Assembly: GCA_016794785.1 (NCBI GenBank)
Contig: JAEUHC010000004.1
Location: forward strand, 62,001 to 126,000
From: Opitutaceae bacterium
GTDB taxonomy: Bacteria > Verrucomicrobiota > Verrucomicrobiia > Opitutales > Opitutaceae
Length of the DNA stretch: 64,000 nucleotides
Direction of reading: 5' to 3'
Below, one piece after another: positions 1 to 8,057 of this stretch (position 1 is its first letter; each line of letters starts with the position of its first letter). Position numbers and translations under genes: made by a program. Under the pieces are notes generated by a model. The model did not search any database, had not been told where the DNA came from, and saw only the letters and a program-made list of their open reading frames with translations.

Positions 1-933
1 GCTCACGCCGGTGGCGCCGCCACCCGTGCGGGCCTCGCTGCTGTTGATAATGTCCTCGGTGTTGGTCTGGGAACGCACGACCTGCCCGTCGGGATCATAT
101 TTCTCGGAAGTCTGTGTGGTGGCCTCGGACTCGATCTCGGCGGCGACGCGGACGACGGCGTTGCCCGCGCCGATGACGGAAGCGAGCATCGTCTCCACCT
201 TCTTGGCGTAGTAGTCCTCGACCTGCTGGCGGTAGCGCATCTGCGAGTTGGCGCTGCCGAGCATCGGGTCCTGTTTCAAATCCTCGGAGAGCGTGCGGCC
301 ACGGTTGTCCACCACGGCCACCTGATCAGGGCCGAGGCCTTGCACGGCGTTGGCCACGAGGTGGCGGATGGCGTTGACCTGATCGGCGTCAAGCCGGCCG
401 CCGCCGACATCAATGAAAACAGAAGCGGTGGACTTCACGCCGTTCTCGGTGAGGAGGAGGCGATTCTCCGGCTGCACGATCATGACGCGCGCGGAGCGCA
501 CGCCGGCGACCTGCATGATGGTGCGGGCGAGTTCGCCCTGCACGGCGCGAAGGTAGTTGGTGCGCTGCACAAAGTCGGAGAGGCCGAACTGGCCCTTGTC
601 GAAAATCTCGAAGCCGACGCCGTCGCCGCTCGGGAGCCCCTTGCCGGCGAGGTCCATGCGGATCTTGTGCACCATGTTGGTGGGCACCATCACGCCCGTG
701 CCGCCCGCGGTGAGCTGGTGCGGGATGTTGAGGGTCTGGAGGTGACTGATGACGCCCGCGGCGTCCTTCTCACCCATGCGGGCGTAGAGCAACTGGTAGT
801 CGGGCCGCTGCGACCAGATCACGACACCCGCCATGGCGCCGATGACGGCGACGGTGGCGACGACGAGCGAGACGCGTTGGTTGAGACCGAGCTGTTTCCA
901 GAGGAGGAGGAGCGATTGGGAGAAATTCTTCAT
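1..933 (-). CDS. fliF: Flagellar MS-ring protein FliF (3' end outside window)
   Basis: FliF forms the inner-membrane MS ring on which the flagellar basal body and export gate are built. The first 311 residues are present; the gene runs off the left edge. A membrane segment covers about residues 21-40. The ring-building region follows, with the family-typical stretch LPSGDGVGFEIFD (100-112) and then QRTNYLRAVQGELART (123-138). The periplasmic part continues to the edge, so the C-terminal membrane helix and FliG-binding tail are not seen. The ATG at 933 places the membrane segment where the family has it. It lies 47 bp after fliE, as the fourth gene of flgB-flgC-fliE-fliF. The assignment is near certain. 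Confidence 0.96.
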   Translation of the reverse strand, partial: MKNFSQSLLLLWKQLGLNQRVSLVVATVAVIGAMAGVVIWSQRPDYQLLYARMGEKDAAGVISHLQTLNIPHQLTAGGTGVMVPTNMVHKIRMDLAGKGLPSGDGVGFEIFDKGQFGLSDFVQRTNYLRAVQGELARTIMQVAGVRSARVMIVQPENRLLLTENGVKSTASVFIDVGGGRLDADQVNAIRHLVANAVQGLGPDQVAVVDNRGRTLSEDLKQDPMLGSANSQMRYRQQVEDYYAKKVETMLASVIGAGNAVVRVAAEIESEATTQTSEKYDPDGQVVRSQTNTEDIINSSEARTGGGATGVS

Positions 934-980
934 CGGGCGGGCGGAGACGTGGGACGAAATAGGTTACGGGCACGGCGGGC

Positions 981-1316
981 TCACACCTGCATGCGCATGA
1001 GTTCCTGGTAGGACTCGACGAGCTTGTTGCGCACCTCGACCATCATCGTGAAGGCCACCGAGGCCTCCTGCATGGCGATGACGCTCTGGTGCAGCTGATC
1101 GGAATCGCCGAGGAGCACCTTGCGGGTGAGCTGCTGCGCGTTGGCGGACTTGGCCTCGACGGTGCCAACCAAACCCTCGAGCATCTGCCCGAAGCCTTGC
1201 GAAGGCACGGCGCCGGGCGCGGCCTGCGGCAGGCCGATTTTCGGCAGCGGCAGATCGGCACCGGGGCGCGCGATGCCCCCTAGGTTGAGCGGGGCGATGG
1301 TTCCGATGGCATTCAT
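981..1316 (-). CDS. fliE: Flagellar hook-basal body complex protein FliE
   Basis: FliE is the small adaptor between the MS ring and the proximal rod. The product has 111 residues, normal for the family. The C-terminal half carries the signature: a stretch ending in VAFTMMVEVRNKLVESYQE and RMQV at the very end, closely matching the canonical FliE tail. The first 45 residues are Pro/Gly/Ala-rich and poorly conserved, as in other FliE proteins. It starts 22 bp after the flgC stop, between rod genes and fliF, which is the standard order of this operon. Confidence 0.95.
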   Translation of the reverse strand: MNAIGTIAPLNLGGIARPGADLPLPKIGLPQAAPGAVPSQGFGQMLEGLVGTVEAKSANAQQLTRKVLLGDSDQLHQSVIAMQEASVAFTMMVEVRNKLVESYQELMRMQV

Positions 1317-1338
1317 GGTGACGGGCGATCAGTTCACT

Positions 1339-1758
1339 TCACTTGCCGATCTCGAGCGCCTTCATCGCCATCTGGCGGGCGTTTTTCACGACCGAGAGGT
1401 TGGCTTCGTAGGCGCGCGACGCGGTGATGAGGTCAACCATTTCGTAGGAGAGATTCACGTTGGGCATCTGCACGAGGCCGTCCGGGCCGGCGTCGGGATG
1501 CTGCGGGTTGTAAACCTGTTCGCCCTGCGAGCGGTCGGCCGTGATGCTGCCGACCCGCACGGTCTGGAGCGGCACGCCGCCGCCGGAGGCGCGACGGAGC
1601 AGCTCGGACTCAAAGGAAACGACCTGGCGCGAAAACGGCGCGCCGTTGGGGCCGCGCGTCGTGTGGGCGTTGGCGATGTTTTGCGCGACGATGTCGAGCC
1701 GGGTCTTCTGGGCGCTCAGGGCGCCGGCGGAAATATCGATGCCGGAAATCAGGTTCAT
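1339..1758 (-). CDS. flgC: Flagellar basal-body rod protein FlgC
   Basis: FlgC is a proximal rod subunit exported through the flagellar type III apparatus. The product has 139 residues, the usual length. The N-terminal D0 helix contains SAQKTRLDIVAQNIANAHT (17-35), the rod/hook signature, although the usual TxG after it is replaced by TTRGP. The C-terminal helix reads MVDLITASRAYEANLSVVKN, which is typical of FlgC. It begins 28 bp after flgB. There is no cleavable signal, as expected for an export-apparatus substrate. Confidence 0.96.
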   Translation of the reverse strand: MNLISGIDISAGALSAQKTRLDIVAQNIANAHTTRGPNGAPFSRQVVSFESELLRRASGGGVPLQTVRVGSITADRSQGEQVYNPQHPDAGPDGLVQMPNVNLSYEMVDLITASRAYEANLSVVKNARQMAMKALEIGK

Positions 1759-1786
1759 GGGGCGGATTAGTCAGCGGTATGCGCGT

Positions 1787-2173
1787 TCACATCGAACGGC
1801 CGGTGATCGCGAGCTTCAGGCGCTTGAGGTTGTTGGAGACGATCTCGCTGAGAAAATCGTGCTCCACGGCGTTGCGGTTCATGGCCATGAGTTCGTGCTC
1901 AAGCTCGACGGAGTTGCCATCGGGCCGCACCGTGCGGGCGAGTGGGTCGGCCGCGAGCTGGGGACGGATCGAATCGGCGGTCTTGCCAAAATCGCCGGCG
2001 GCCATGCGAGCCTTGAGCTGCACCGCGAAGTCGGGAGCCAAGTCAATGCGACGGAAGCCGGGCGTCTCGGCGTTCGCGATGTTGGTCGCGATCGCCTCCT
2101 GCCGCAGCACCGAGGCATCGAGAAGCTTCCGCGCCAACTGGTAGTTGTCGGTTTGGAAGATGGGATCGATCAT
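1787..2173 (-). CDS. flgB: Flagellar basal-body rod protein FlgB
   Basis: FlgB is a proximal rod subunit of 128 residues. The rod signature RQEAIATNIANAETPGFRR lies at about residues 24-42. The helical tail contains VEHDFLSEIVSNNLKRLK. The ATG at 2173 leaves 36 residues before the TPG motif, as in other FlgB proteins, so this start is favoured. It is the first gene of the operon. A sigma-54-type promoter sits so close (2185-2200) that the predicted transcript starts at or next to the initiation codon, and no Shine-Dalgarno sequence is visible. Confidence 0.95.
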   Translation of the reverse strand: MIDPIFQTDNYQLARKLLDASVLRQEAIATNIANAETPGFRRIDLAPDFAVQLKARMAAGDFGKTADSIRPQLAADPLARTVRPDGNSVELEHELMAMNRNAVEHDFLSEIVSNNLKRLKLAITGRSM

Positions 2174-2184
2174 GCCGACGATTT

Positions 2185-2200
2185 AGCAAAGCCGGTGCCA
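2185..2200 (-). promoter_or_regulatory. Sigma-54 (-24/-12) promoter of the flgB operon
   Basis: Read on the minus strand, the sequence is TGGCAC, five bases, then TTGCT. This matches the RpoN consensus with the exact required spacing. The GC of the -12 element is at 2187-2186, so the predicted start point is about 2174, directly before the flgB ATG at 2173-2171. RpoN control of mid-class flagellar genes is established in many bacteria. Binding here is inferred from sequence alone. No activator gene lies in the window. Confidence 0.75.
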
Positions 2201-2360
2201 CGGCGAGCCTGACACGCGCAAACACCTATTATTCATATTACTATAGCTCGCTTAACCGGCAGCTCGTTCACCGATTCCAGTTCGGCGATTGAGTGCGGCA
2301 AATTTTTCCCGGGCCTTCATTTCGCAAATTACGCGCCGATGTTTTGAGCAACTCCACTCG

Positions 2361-3650
2361 GTGAACCTATCCGCCCACACCCCGGCCGTCCCGTCCGCGC
2401 CTCCGCCCAAGCTCCTGCTCGTCGACGACGAGTCGCTGGTGCTTGAGATGCTCAAGCACTCGCTGGAGCGCGAGGGCTTCCACGTCGTCGCCACGACGAA
2501 TCCCCTCAAGGCGCTCGCCATCCTGGGCGAGCAGGATTTCTCCGCCATCATCTCGGATCAGCGCATGCCGGAGATGCTCGGCCTCGATTTCCTCGTCGAG
2601 AGCCGCAAGCTCCGCCCGCACTGCTCCCGCATCCTGATGACCGCGGTGCTCGACCTGCCGGTGATCATCGAGGCAATCAACCGCGGGGAGATTTTCCGCT
2701 TTGTCGCCAAGCCCTGGCTCCGCGAGGAACTCGTCGCCACGGTGCGCAACGCCGTGCAGCGCCACGATCTCGTAACGCGCAACGAGGCCCTGCATGCCGA
2801 GACGCAGGCGCTCAACGAGCAGCTCCGCGAGGCCAACACCGCCCTCGAGGGCAAGGTCCACGCCATCGAGGCCGAGAAGCGCCGGGTCGAGGCCGCCAAC
2901 CAGGAGCTGGCCACCCGCTACGAAAACTCGCTCGAGCTCTGCCGCCGCATCCTCACGACCTACGATCCGATTCTCGGCAACCAAGCCAAGGCAGTCGTCG
3001 AATTTGCCGACCTGATGGCGGCGACGGATCATTTCTCCGACAGCGAGCGCCATGCGCTGCGCAGTGCCGCGCGCCTCTGCGACCTGGGTCTCATCGGCAT
3101 GCCGCGCGAGATGGTGCGCGCCCTGCGCAACGGCATCGATCGTCTCTCGGAGCGCGAGCGCGGCCAGCTGCAAAGCCATCCCATCTACGGCCAGACGCTG
3201 GCCGCGCTGGTCGATCACCGGACCGAAGTGGGCGAGGTCATCCGCGCCCACCACGAGCGCTTCGACGGACTCGGCTACCCCGACGGGCTCGCCGGCAAAT
3301 CCATCCCTTGGGCGGCGCGGTGCCTCGCGGTGGCGGTCGGCTTCGTCGAATCCGGCCTGCCCAAGGCCGCGGCCCTGCAATCCGTGCTCTCACGCTCCGG
3401 CCGCGACTACGATCCCGAGGCGGTGCGGCTCTTCGCCAAGGTCTCGCATCTCGTGCAACTGCCCAAGCAAGTCCGTGAGATCACGCTCTCCGAACTCGCG
3501 CCCGGGATGGTCCTGGCGAGCGGCATCTTCAGCCCGCACGGTCTGCTGCTGATCAGCGAAGGCGAACGGCTCAACGAAGCCACCATCGCGAAGATCAACA
3601 GCCACAATAACGCCACGCCCATCGCGCAGCGGCTACTCGTGCAGACCTAG
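2361..3650 (+). CDS. Response regulator with degenerate HD-GYP output domain
   Basis: The layout resembles RpfG-type regulators. A receiver domain (about 16-140) has the acidic pair D22-D23, phospho-acceptor D66 in ISDQRMPE, T94 and K117. A predicted coiled coil (about 140-185) leads to an HD-GYP-like domain (about 225-345). HHE (297-299), DG (302-303) and GYP (305-307) are kept. However, the HD pair reads CD (240-241), and the usual downstream AVADAF aspartate is replaced (AVAVGF, V326). Two metal ligands of the c-di-GMP phosphodiesterase family are therefore missing, so it may be a binding or scaffold protein (inference). The GTG at 2361 is preferred. A TTG at 2289 would add 24 unlikely residues. 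It diverges from the flagellar operon. Confidence 0.85.
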   Translation: MNLSAHTPAVPSAPPPKLLLVDDESLVLEMLKHSLEREGFHVVATTNPLKALAILGEQDFSAIISDQRMPEMLGLDFLVESRKLRPHCSRILMTAVLDLPVIIEAINRGEIFRFVAKPWLREELVATVRNAVQRHDLVTRNEALHAETQALNEQLREANTALEGKVHAIEAEKRRVEAANQELATRYENSLELCRRILTTYDPILGNQAKAVVEFADLMAATDHFSDSERHALRSAARLCDLGLIGMPREMVRALRNGIDRLSERERGQLQSHPIYGQTLAALVDHRTEVGEVIRAHHERFDGLGYPDGLAGKSIPWAARCLAVAVGFVESGLPKAAALQSVLSRSGRDYDPEAVRLFAKVSHLVQLPKQVREITLSELAPGMVLASGIFSPHGLLLISEGERLNEATIAKINSHNNATPIAQRLLVQT

Positions 3651-3767
3651 AGCGGGGTTTCACGGCGCGGGAGTCTGCGCGCAAAGGCCTGAAGTCAGAA
3701 ACCCGAGAGCCAAAAAAGAAAAAGTGAGATTCATGGTGGAAGGATAACTGCCGAGAGGCGTGCATCG

Positions 3768-4778
3768 TCAGGGCCTAAGCGGCACGTTGCGGGCTCCGAC
3801 CATGTCTTTGGGAAAGAGATTCCGTTCATAGTCGAACTCAAGGTTGCGGTCGTTGGCGACGGGGTTAAAATAGTAGTGGAACCGGATGGAGCCGCGCGCA
3901 TCGACCTCAATGTCGCCGGTTATCTTGGCGTAGTGGGCGGAGACGATGTTGCCGCGGCTGTCGAGCTTGGTGCGGGTGCGCAGGAAGAAGCCCACGTTCT
4001 CGCGGAGCTGGGGTGGCACATAGCTTTTCGCCTCCACGCGCCAAGACGGAACATAGCCCGAGTCGGGAGCCGCGTGTGGCAGCCTCATCACATTGTAGGG
4101 CAGATAGCGCAGCGTCTCTTCGATTATTCCGTCCTTATCTCCGGGGAAGGAGACCTCGAACACGGCGTCCCAATTGCCGACTTGGAGTTTATATTTCTCT
4201 TCAGTCCAGACTTCACCTCCAGATTCAACCGCTTGTTTGTTCCTCGCCATGCTCTCGGCGAGCCTGTTGCGGAGGTTCTCACCATACCCTTGAAAGATAT
4301 TCCGAAAGCGAAAACGAAGGTCTTCAATCTTACCGCGTCCGTGTGGCGCGATCCAGTCTCCGGCTGAGAAATCAAATCCCAGCCACACGCCTTGCTTCGG
4401 AAAGTGTTCCACTCGATCAAAACCAATACGGGCCACATGCAATGGGATCGGACTCTTGCGCTCGCGCAAAACGAGAGTCACATCATGGTCTTGGCCTGCA
4501 CGCAACCCGTCCACGCGCACGTCGTAGGAGCCGGGCTTGGCCACGAAGACCGAGGTTCTGAACTCGGCCCGACCCCGCGCCACGCCCGTGCCCAGTTGGT
4601 CGGTCAAGAAAGGCACGGTCACGTCGCGCGTGCCATCGGCAAGCGTGGCGCCGAAAATCACCCGCACTTGCGCGCCGGCAATGGGGCGCGCGTCATCGTC
4701 GGTCACGCGCACTCGCACCACCTCGCCTCGCAGCGTGGCGAATCCAAATACGAATGCGATCCAAGTGACAGTTCTCAT
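3768..4778 (-). CDS. Putative secreted protein with N-terminal Ig-like/carboxypeptidase-regulatory-type domain
   Basis: I do not recognise the full-length family. The 336-residue product starts with a short hydrophobic stretch (about 5-18), a plausible export signal. It is followed by VVRVRVTDDDARPIAGAQVRV, the look of a carboxypeptidase-regulatory or Big-type beta-sandwich (about 19-110). The rest is mixed, rich in charged and aromatic residues, with no catalytic signature I can name. It is monocistronic, converging on the response regulator gene and 155 bp upstream of the end of the coiled-coil gene. Codon use matches its neighbours. An envelope location is inferred from the leader only. 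Confidence 0.65.
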   Translation of the reverse strand: MRTVTWIAFVFGFATLRGEVVRVRVTDDDARPIAGAQVRVIFGATLADGTRDVTVPFLTDQLGTGVARGRAEFRTSVFVAKPGSYDVRVDGLRAGQDHDVTLVLRERKSPIPLHVARIGFDRVEHFPKQGVWLGFDFSAGDWIAPHGRGKIEDLRFRFRNIFQGYGENLRNRLAESMARNKQAVESGGEVWTEEKYKLQVGNWDAVFEVSFPGDKDGIIEETLRYLPYNVMRLPHAAPDSGYVPSWRVEAKSYVPPQLRENVGFFLRTRTKLDSRGNIVSAHYAKITGDIEVDARGSIRFHYYFNPVANDRNLEFDYERNLFPKDMVGARNVPLRP

Positions 4779-4934
4779 ATGAGCGAGACAGGGTCAGACC
4801 TCTGGGTTTGCTGCTACGATCTGAGATAGAATTCGGGACACAGGTGTCAAAGCCTGGCTCGTCGCTGCGCCGGGCGCAGTCTGCATCGGGCTACACCGGG
4901 GCGGAGTTCGCCCCCTTCCGCCATCCAACCCGCC

Positions 4935-5636
4935 CTACTCGTTGAATTCGTCGCGCTGCTGCTTGGCGCGCTCGTCGTCGGCCTTGAGCGCCGCGGCCAG
5001 CACGGGATCGTGCTCGGCTTCGCGTTCGCGCAGGCGGCGTTCCCGCGCGCGGAGATCTTCCTCACGCTGATCGAGTTCGATCTCCTTTTCCTGCTGGGCC
5101 TGCACTTTCTCGAAAAGCTTGGTCTCCGATTCGTCGATGAACCGCTCGCGCTCCGCCAGCGACTGGCGGGTCTCCTTGATCGTCGCCTCCTGGCGGTCGA
5201 GTTCCGCCCTCACCTGGTCGAGGGCGCGTCGTTCGGCGGGCGACACCACTGCGCCTGCCGCCGCTGGCTTCTGCGCCACGTCGAGCAACTGGGAACGGGC
5301 AAAGAGCAGCGCCTCCATCTCCGCCAGATCGCGCTCGTGCTCGGCCAGGCGCGCTTCGCTCTCGGCCAGGGCACGCTCGCGTTCGGCGAGCGTCACCTCC
5401 AGCTGCTTCAAGGTGCGCTCGAGTTCGATGAGTTTGGCGGCCGCGGGATTGGCCGCGCCGTTGAACGGCGAACGCGTCTCGGCCACCACGGCCATGATGG
5501 ACTCGCGCGCGGCGACCGAAGCATCAAGCGCGGCAAACGGCGTCTTGGACGCCGCTCGTCGGCGCGGGAGCGCGAGCGGCTGCGCCGCCGGCCGCGGCCG
5601 GGGAACGGGCGCCGGCACTGGAACAGGCGCGGGCAT
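4935..5636 (-). CDS. Coiled-coil protein, third gene of the ParA unit
   Basis: The 233-residue product has a Pro/Val/Arg-rich N-terminus (about 1-25), a short linker, and then long charged helices with heptad character from about residue 68 to the end (ERERALAESEARLAEHERDL and similar). It has no membrane segment or enzyme motif. The ATG at 5636 is chosen because it lies just 5 bp after the stop of the preceding gene; a longer in-frame extension would run inside that gene. The tight spacing suggests coupled translation with the 281-residue gene and the ParA ATPase. A scaffold or polar-marker role is only a guess from context. Confidence 0.7.
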   Translation of the reverse strand: MPAPVPVPAPVPRPRPAAQPLALPRRRAASKTPFAALDASVAARESIMAVVAETRSPFNGAANPAAAKLIELERTLKQLEVTLAERERALAESEARLAEHERDLAEMEALLFARSQLLDVAQKPAAAGAVVSPAERRALDQVRAELDRQEATIKETRQSLAERERFIDESETKLFEKVQAQQEKEIELDQREEDLRARERRLREREAEHDPVLAAALKADDERAKQQRDEFNE

Positions 5637-5641
5637 CGCGA

Positions 5642-6487
5642 TCACCGGCCAAACAGCCGGGCAAACCACCCGGAGCGTTTCGGCGTGGCCTGCGCCGCGA
5701 CGGGCAGGCGCAGATGCGGCCGCAGGAGATCCGCGGCCCGGCGCGCAATCTCGGGATTGGTGATGGCGCTGAACTGGCGCTCCAGGGTGCCGCCTGCGGC
5801 CAGATCCTTTTCGATCGTCGCGACATCGTCGCTGAACCATGCAGTCGCGAGTTCGACCCGGGTCTCCCCATCCTTGGCGCGCGCGGCCTGGCCGACGGCC
5901 TCGATGAGGTGCAGCCCCCGGTGCCCGCGGCGAAACGGCAGCACCTGGGCGAGCATGGCCTCGTCGACGTGGGAGAGGGCGTTGAGCAGTTTCTTGAAAT
6001 CACCGCCGACGATCACGTTCTGCGACATGCCCTGCGCAAAGACCGCGAACTCGCCGAGCGTGGAGAGCTGCTCGAGTTTGCAGAATTCCAGCGTGTCCCC
6101 ATCGAGCACGGTGAGCGCGATCGGAAAGTTCTCGGAGATGCCGAGCTTGGTCATGTTCTTGAGGAGCGGATTCTCGCGGGCGGAGGCCGACTCGGCATTT
6201 TCCACCATGTCGGCGAACGGGCTGTCGAACGCGAGGGTCTCCTTGATGATGAGGATGAGGTTGTCGACGAGCTCGGGCGGCTGGCCCTTGGCGGCGAACG
6301 TCTCCACCAGTTCGTCAAACGTGAGATCGATGTAGGTCGACGGGGTCTGGCCCGGGCCCTTGATGGGCCACGCGGGCAGGTCGAGATTCTCAGCCAGGCT
6401 CTGGAGCGAGGTCTCGGCCATGATCGAGGTCGAGAACGCCGTGCGCACGTCGTCCCATTGCTTGGCGGTGGATTTCATGGTAAGCAT
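5642..6487 (-). CDS. Conserved-looking protein of unknown function, second gene of the ParA unit
   Basis: I do not recognise this family. The 281-residue product is soluble and mostly mixed alpha/beta, with no signal peptide, metal motif or nucleotide-binding loop. A Leu/Asp-rich middle section (DLTFDELVETFAAKGQPPEL, then LVDNLILIIKETLAFDSPF) suggests helices. The last residues, RSGWFARLFGR, would form a short basic amphipathic helix of the kind that can touch membranes (inference). It lies between a ParA-type ATPase (49 bp upstream) and a coiled-coil protein (5 bp downstream). This points to a partner or cargo adaptor of the ATPase. The start may be 9 bp later, at ATG 6478. Confidence 0.65.
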   Translation of the reverse strand: MLTMKSTAKQWDDVRTAFSTSIMAETSLQSLAENLDLPAWPIKGPGQTPSTYIDLTFDELVETFAAKGQPPELVDNLILIIKETLAFDSPFADMVENAESASARENPLLKNMTKLGISENFPIALTVLDGDTLEFCKLEQLSTLGEFAVFAQGMSQNVIVGGDFKKLLNALSHVDEAMLAQVLPFRRGHRGLHLIEAVGQAARAKDGETRVELATAWFSDDVATIEKDLAAGGTLERQFSAITNPEIARRAADLLRPHLRLPVAAQATPKRSGWFARLFGR

Positions 6488-6536
6488 GGTGCGAAAGGAA
6501 AAGGACCGGGATCGGCGCAGGCTGCCCGGCGAAGCG

Positions 6537-7433
6537 TCAGGACTTCACGTGCTGAAGCAGCTCGGCGGCGACCTTGCGGTAATCGTTGATCACGTTCTCT
6601 CCGGCCGCGGCGGAGTCGGCGGACTCGGAGCTGACGAGCGCGACCGGCAGTCCGAGGGCCACGGCGCGCCGCACGACCATCGCGTCGCGGATCTGCGCGT
6701 CGAAGATCTTCGCCGTGGGCGCGGCGCGTTTGGCGGTCTTGAATTGGTTCAGGCGAAGCTGCATTCGCATCTTGGGCACCTCAATATCGACCCCGGTCTT
6801 GATGGAGTTGAATATGATTCCCTGAATTTGCGCCGGCGGCCCCATCGTCCCCTTGCGGAAGCTGGCGGTGAGCTGGTGAAACTTCTGCAATTTCTCCACG
6901 AGCAGGGTGAAGCCGATCAGGCTCAATGCGTCGGGGTTGGCCGGGACGTAGATTTCGTTGGACGAAAACACGCCGCACTGCGACGCGCGGAGGATATTGG
7001 GCGGGCAGTCGAAGAGGATGAAATCGTAGTTCTTCTCCACCGTCGCCAGTTGTTCGTAGAACGTCAGGTAGGGCGGCTGGGCCGGGTCGAACTCGAAATC
7101 GCTCTCCAAGTCCACGAGGTTGAAGGTCGTCGGCAGCAAATCGAGGCCGGGCAGGAGCTTCTCGCCCGCGCGGCCCTCGACCACATCCTGGTGGATCAGC
7201 TCCCGCAGCTGGGCCCCCTTGTTGAAAATGGAGAAAACTGAGCCGATGTCCGAGGTGTTGATCTTGTTCCAGCGGTCGAGCTTCAGGAGCCAGATGCTGG
7301 CGTTCGACTGCGTGTCGAAGTCGCACAGGAGGACGCGCTTGCCCTGCTTGGCCAGCGCGGCAGCGGTGTTGACGACGAGCGACGTTTTGCCGACGCCGCC
7401 CTTGTAGTTGATGAAGCTGATTTTTCGCGCCAT
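6537..7433 (-). CDS. ParA/MinD-family ATPase
   Basis: This is a Walker-type cytoskeletal ATPase of 298 residues. It has the deviant Walker A KGGVGKTS (11-18), the A' motif DFDTQSN (38-44) and Walker B FILFDCPP (138-145). It fits orphan ParA proteins that position cargo on the nucleoid or at poles, rather than plasmid ParA, because there is no N-terminal helix-turn-helix and no ParB gene next to it. Its two downstream genes are uncharacterised and probably encode its partners. Proximity to flagellar genes makes a role in placing a flagellum or chemosensory cluster conceivable, but nothing in the sequence proves it. Confidence 0.9.
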   Translation of the reverse strand: MARKISFINYKGGVGKTSLVVNTAAALAKQGKRVLLCDFDTQSNASIWLLKLDRWNKINTSDIGSVFSIFNKGAQLRELIHQDVVEGRAGEKLLPGLDLLPTTFNLVDLESDFEFDPAQPPYLTFYEQLATVEKNYDFILFDCPPNILRASQCGVFSSNEIYVPANPDALSLIGFTLLVEKLQKFHQLTASFRKGTMGPPAQIQGIIFNSIKTGVDIEVPKMRMQLRLNQFKTAKRAAPTAKIFDAQIRDAMVVRRAVALGLPVALVSSESADSAAAGENVINDYRKVAAELLQHVKS

Positions 7434-7543
7434 GCGTCTTGTTGCCCAGAGCCTATCGGACCGGCAGCGCGTGAACTTGCGTCCCGCATTTCTGCTCCGC
7501 CAGAAAAAAGCAGGCTTCCGGGAATTTACCGAAAATTTCGCTC

Positions 7544-8029
7544 GTGAACAAATCAGCCCTGCGCACCGCCATCCTCCAGCAACTCCGCGCCGAACTCGGG
7601 CGCCAGGCCAGCGCCGCCGAGAACTCGCGCGACGAAGCCATCAGCGAGGAAAGCCGCGCCGAGAGCAAATGGGACACCCATAGCCAGGAGGCCGCCTACC
7701 TCGCCCAAGGCCAGTCGCGGATCGTCCATGAGATCGGGGAAAGCATCGCCCTCTACGGCACGCTCCCTCTGCCCGATTTTGCGCCCGGCGATGTCATCGC
7801 GGTCGGGGCACTCGTCGAATTGGAGGCCGCACGCGGCGGCAAGCACGCGTGGTATTTTCTCGGGCCTCGTTCCGGCGGGCTCGAACTGAGCATCGACGGT
7901 CGCGACGTTCTGGTGCTCACGCCGCAATCGCCGCTCGGCCGGCAATTGCTAGGTCGCCGCGCCGGCGACACCCTCGCCGCCCCCGGACGCAGCGCCGCCG
8001 CGGCGCAGAGGATCGTGTCGGTCCGCTGA
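7544..8029 (+). CDS. GreA/GreB-family transcription elongation factor-like protein
   Basis: The 161-residue product resembles the group annotated as GreA/GreB-family factors. An N-terminal helical arm (1-45) is followed by AESKWDTHSQEAAYLAQGQ (39-57), and then a small beta-rich C-terminal domain (about 80-160) like the FKBP-like RNA-polymerase-binding domain of Gre factors. It is not canonical GreA: the acidic tip of the coiled coil is not obvious, so anti-backtracking activity is uncertain. It diverges from parA across 110 bp and converges on tonB. The assignment rests on the overall pattern. Confidence 0.7.
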   Translation: MNKSALRTAILQQLRAELGRQASAAENSRDEAISEESRAESKWDTHSQEAAYLAQGQSRIVHEIGESIALYGTLPLPDFAPGDVIAVGALVELEAARGGKHAWYFLGPRSGGLELSIDGRDVLVLTPQSPLGRQLLGRRAGDTLAAPGRSAAAAQRIVSVR

Positions 8030-8057
8030 GCGCCGCGGCGGCGCGCCCTCCCCAAAC

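Noticed and set aside
2289..2360. TTG start extending the response regulator
   Set aside because: The added residues are unlike receiver-domain leaders and fall in what looks like the divergent promoter region.
8030..8044. GC-rich palindrome between gre-like and tonB genes
   Set aside because: The two 7-base halves leave a single-base loop and there is no T-run, so I do not call it a terminator.
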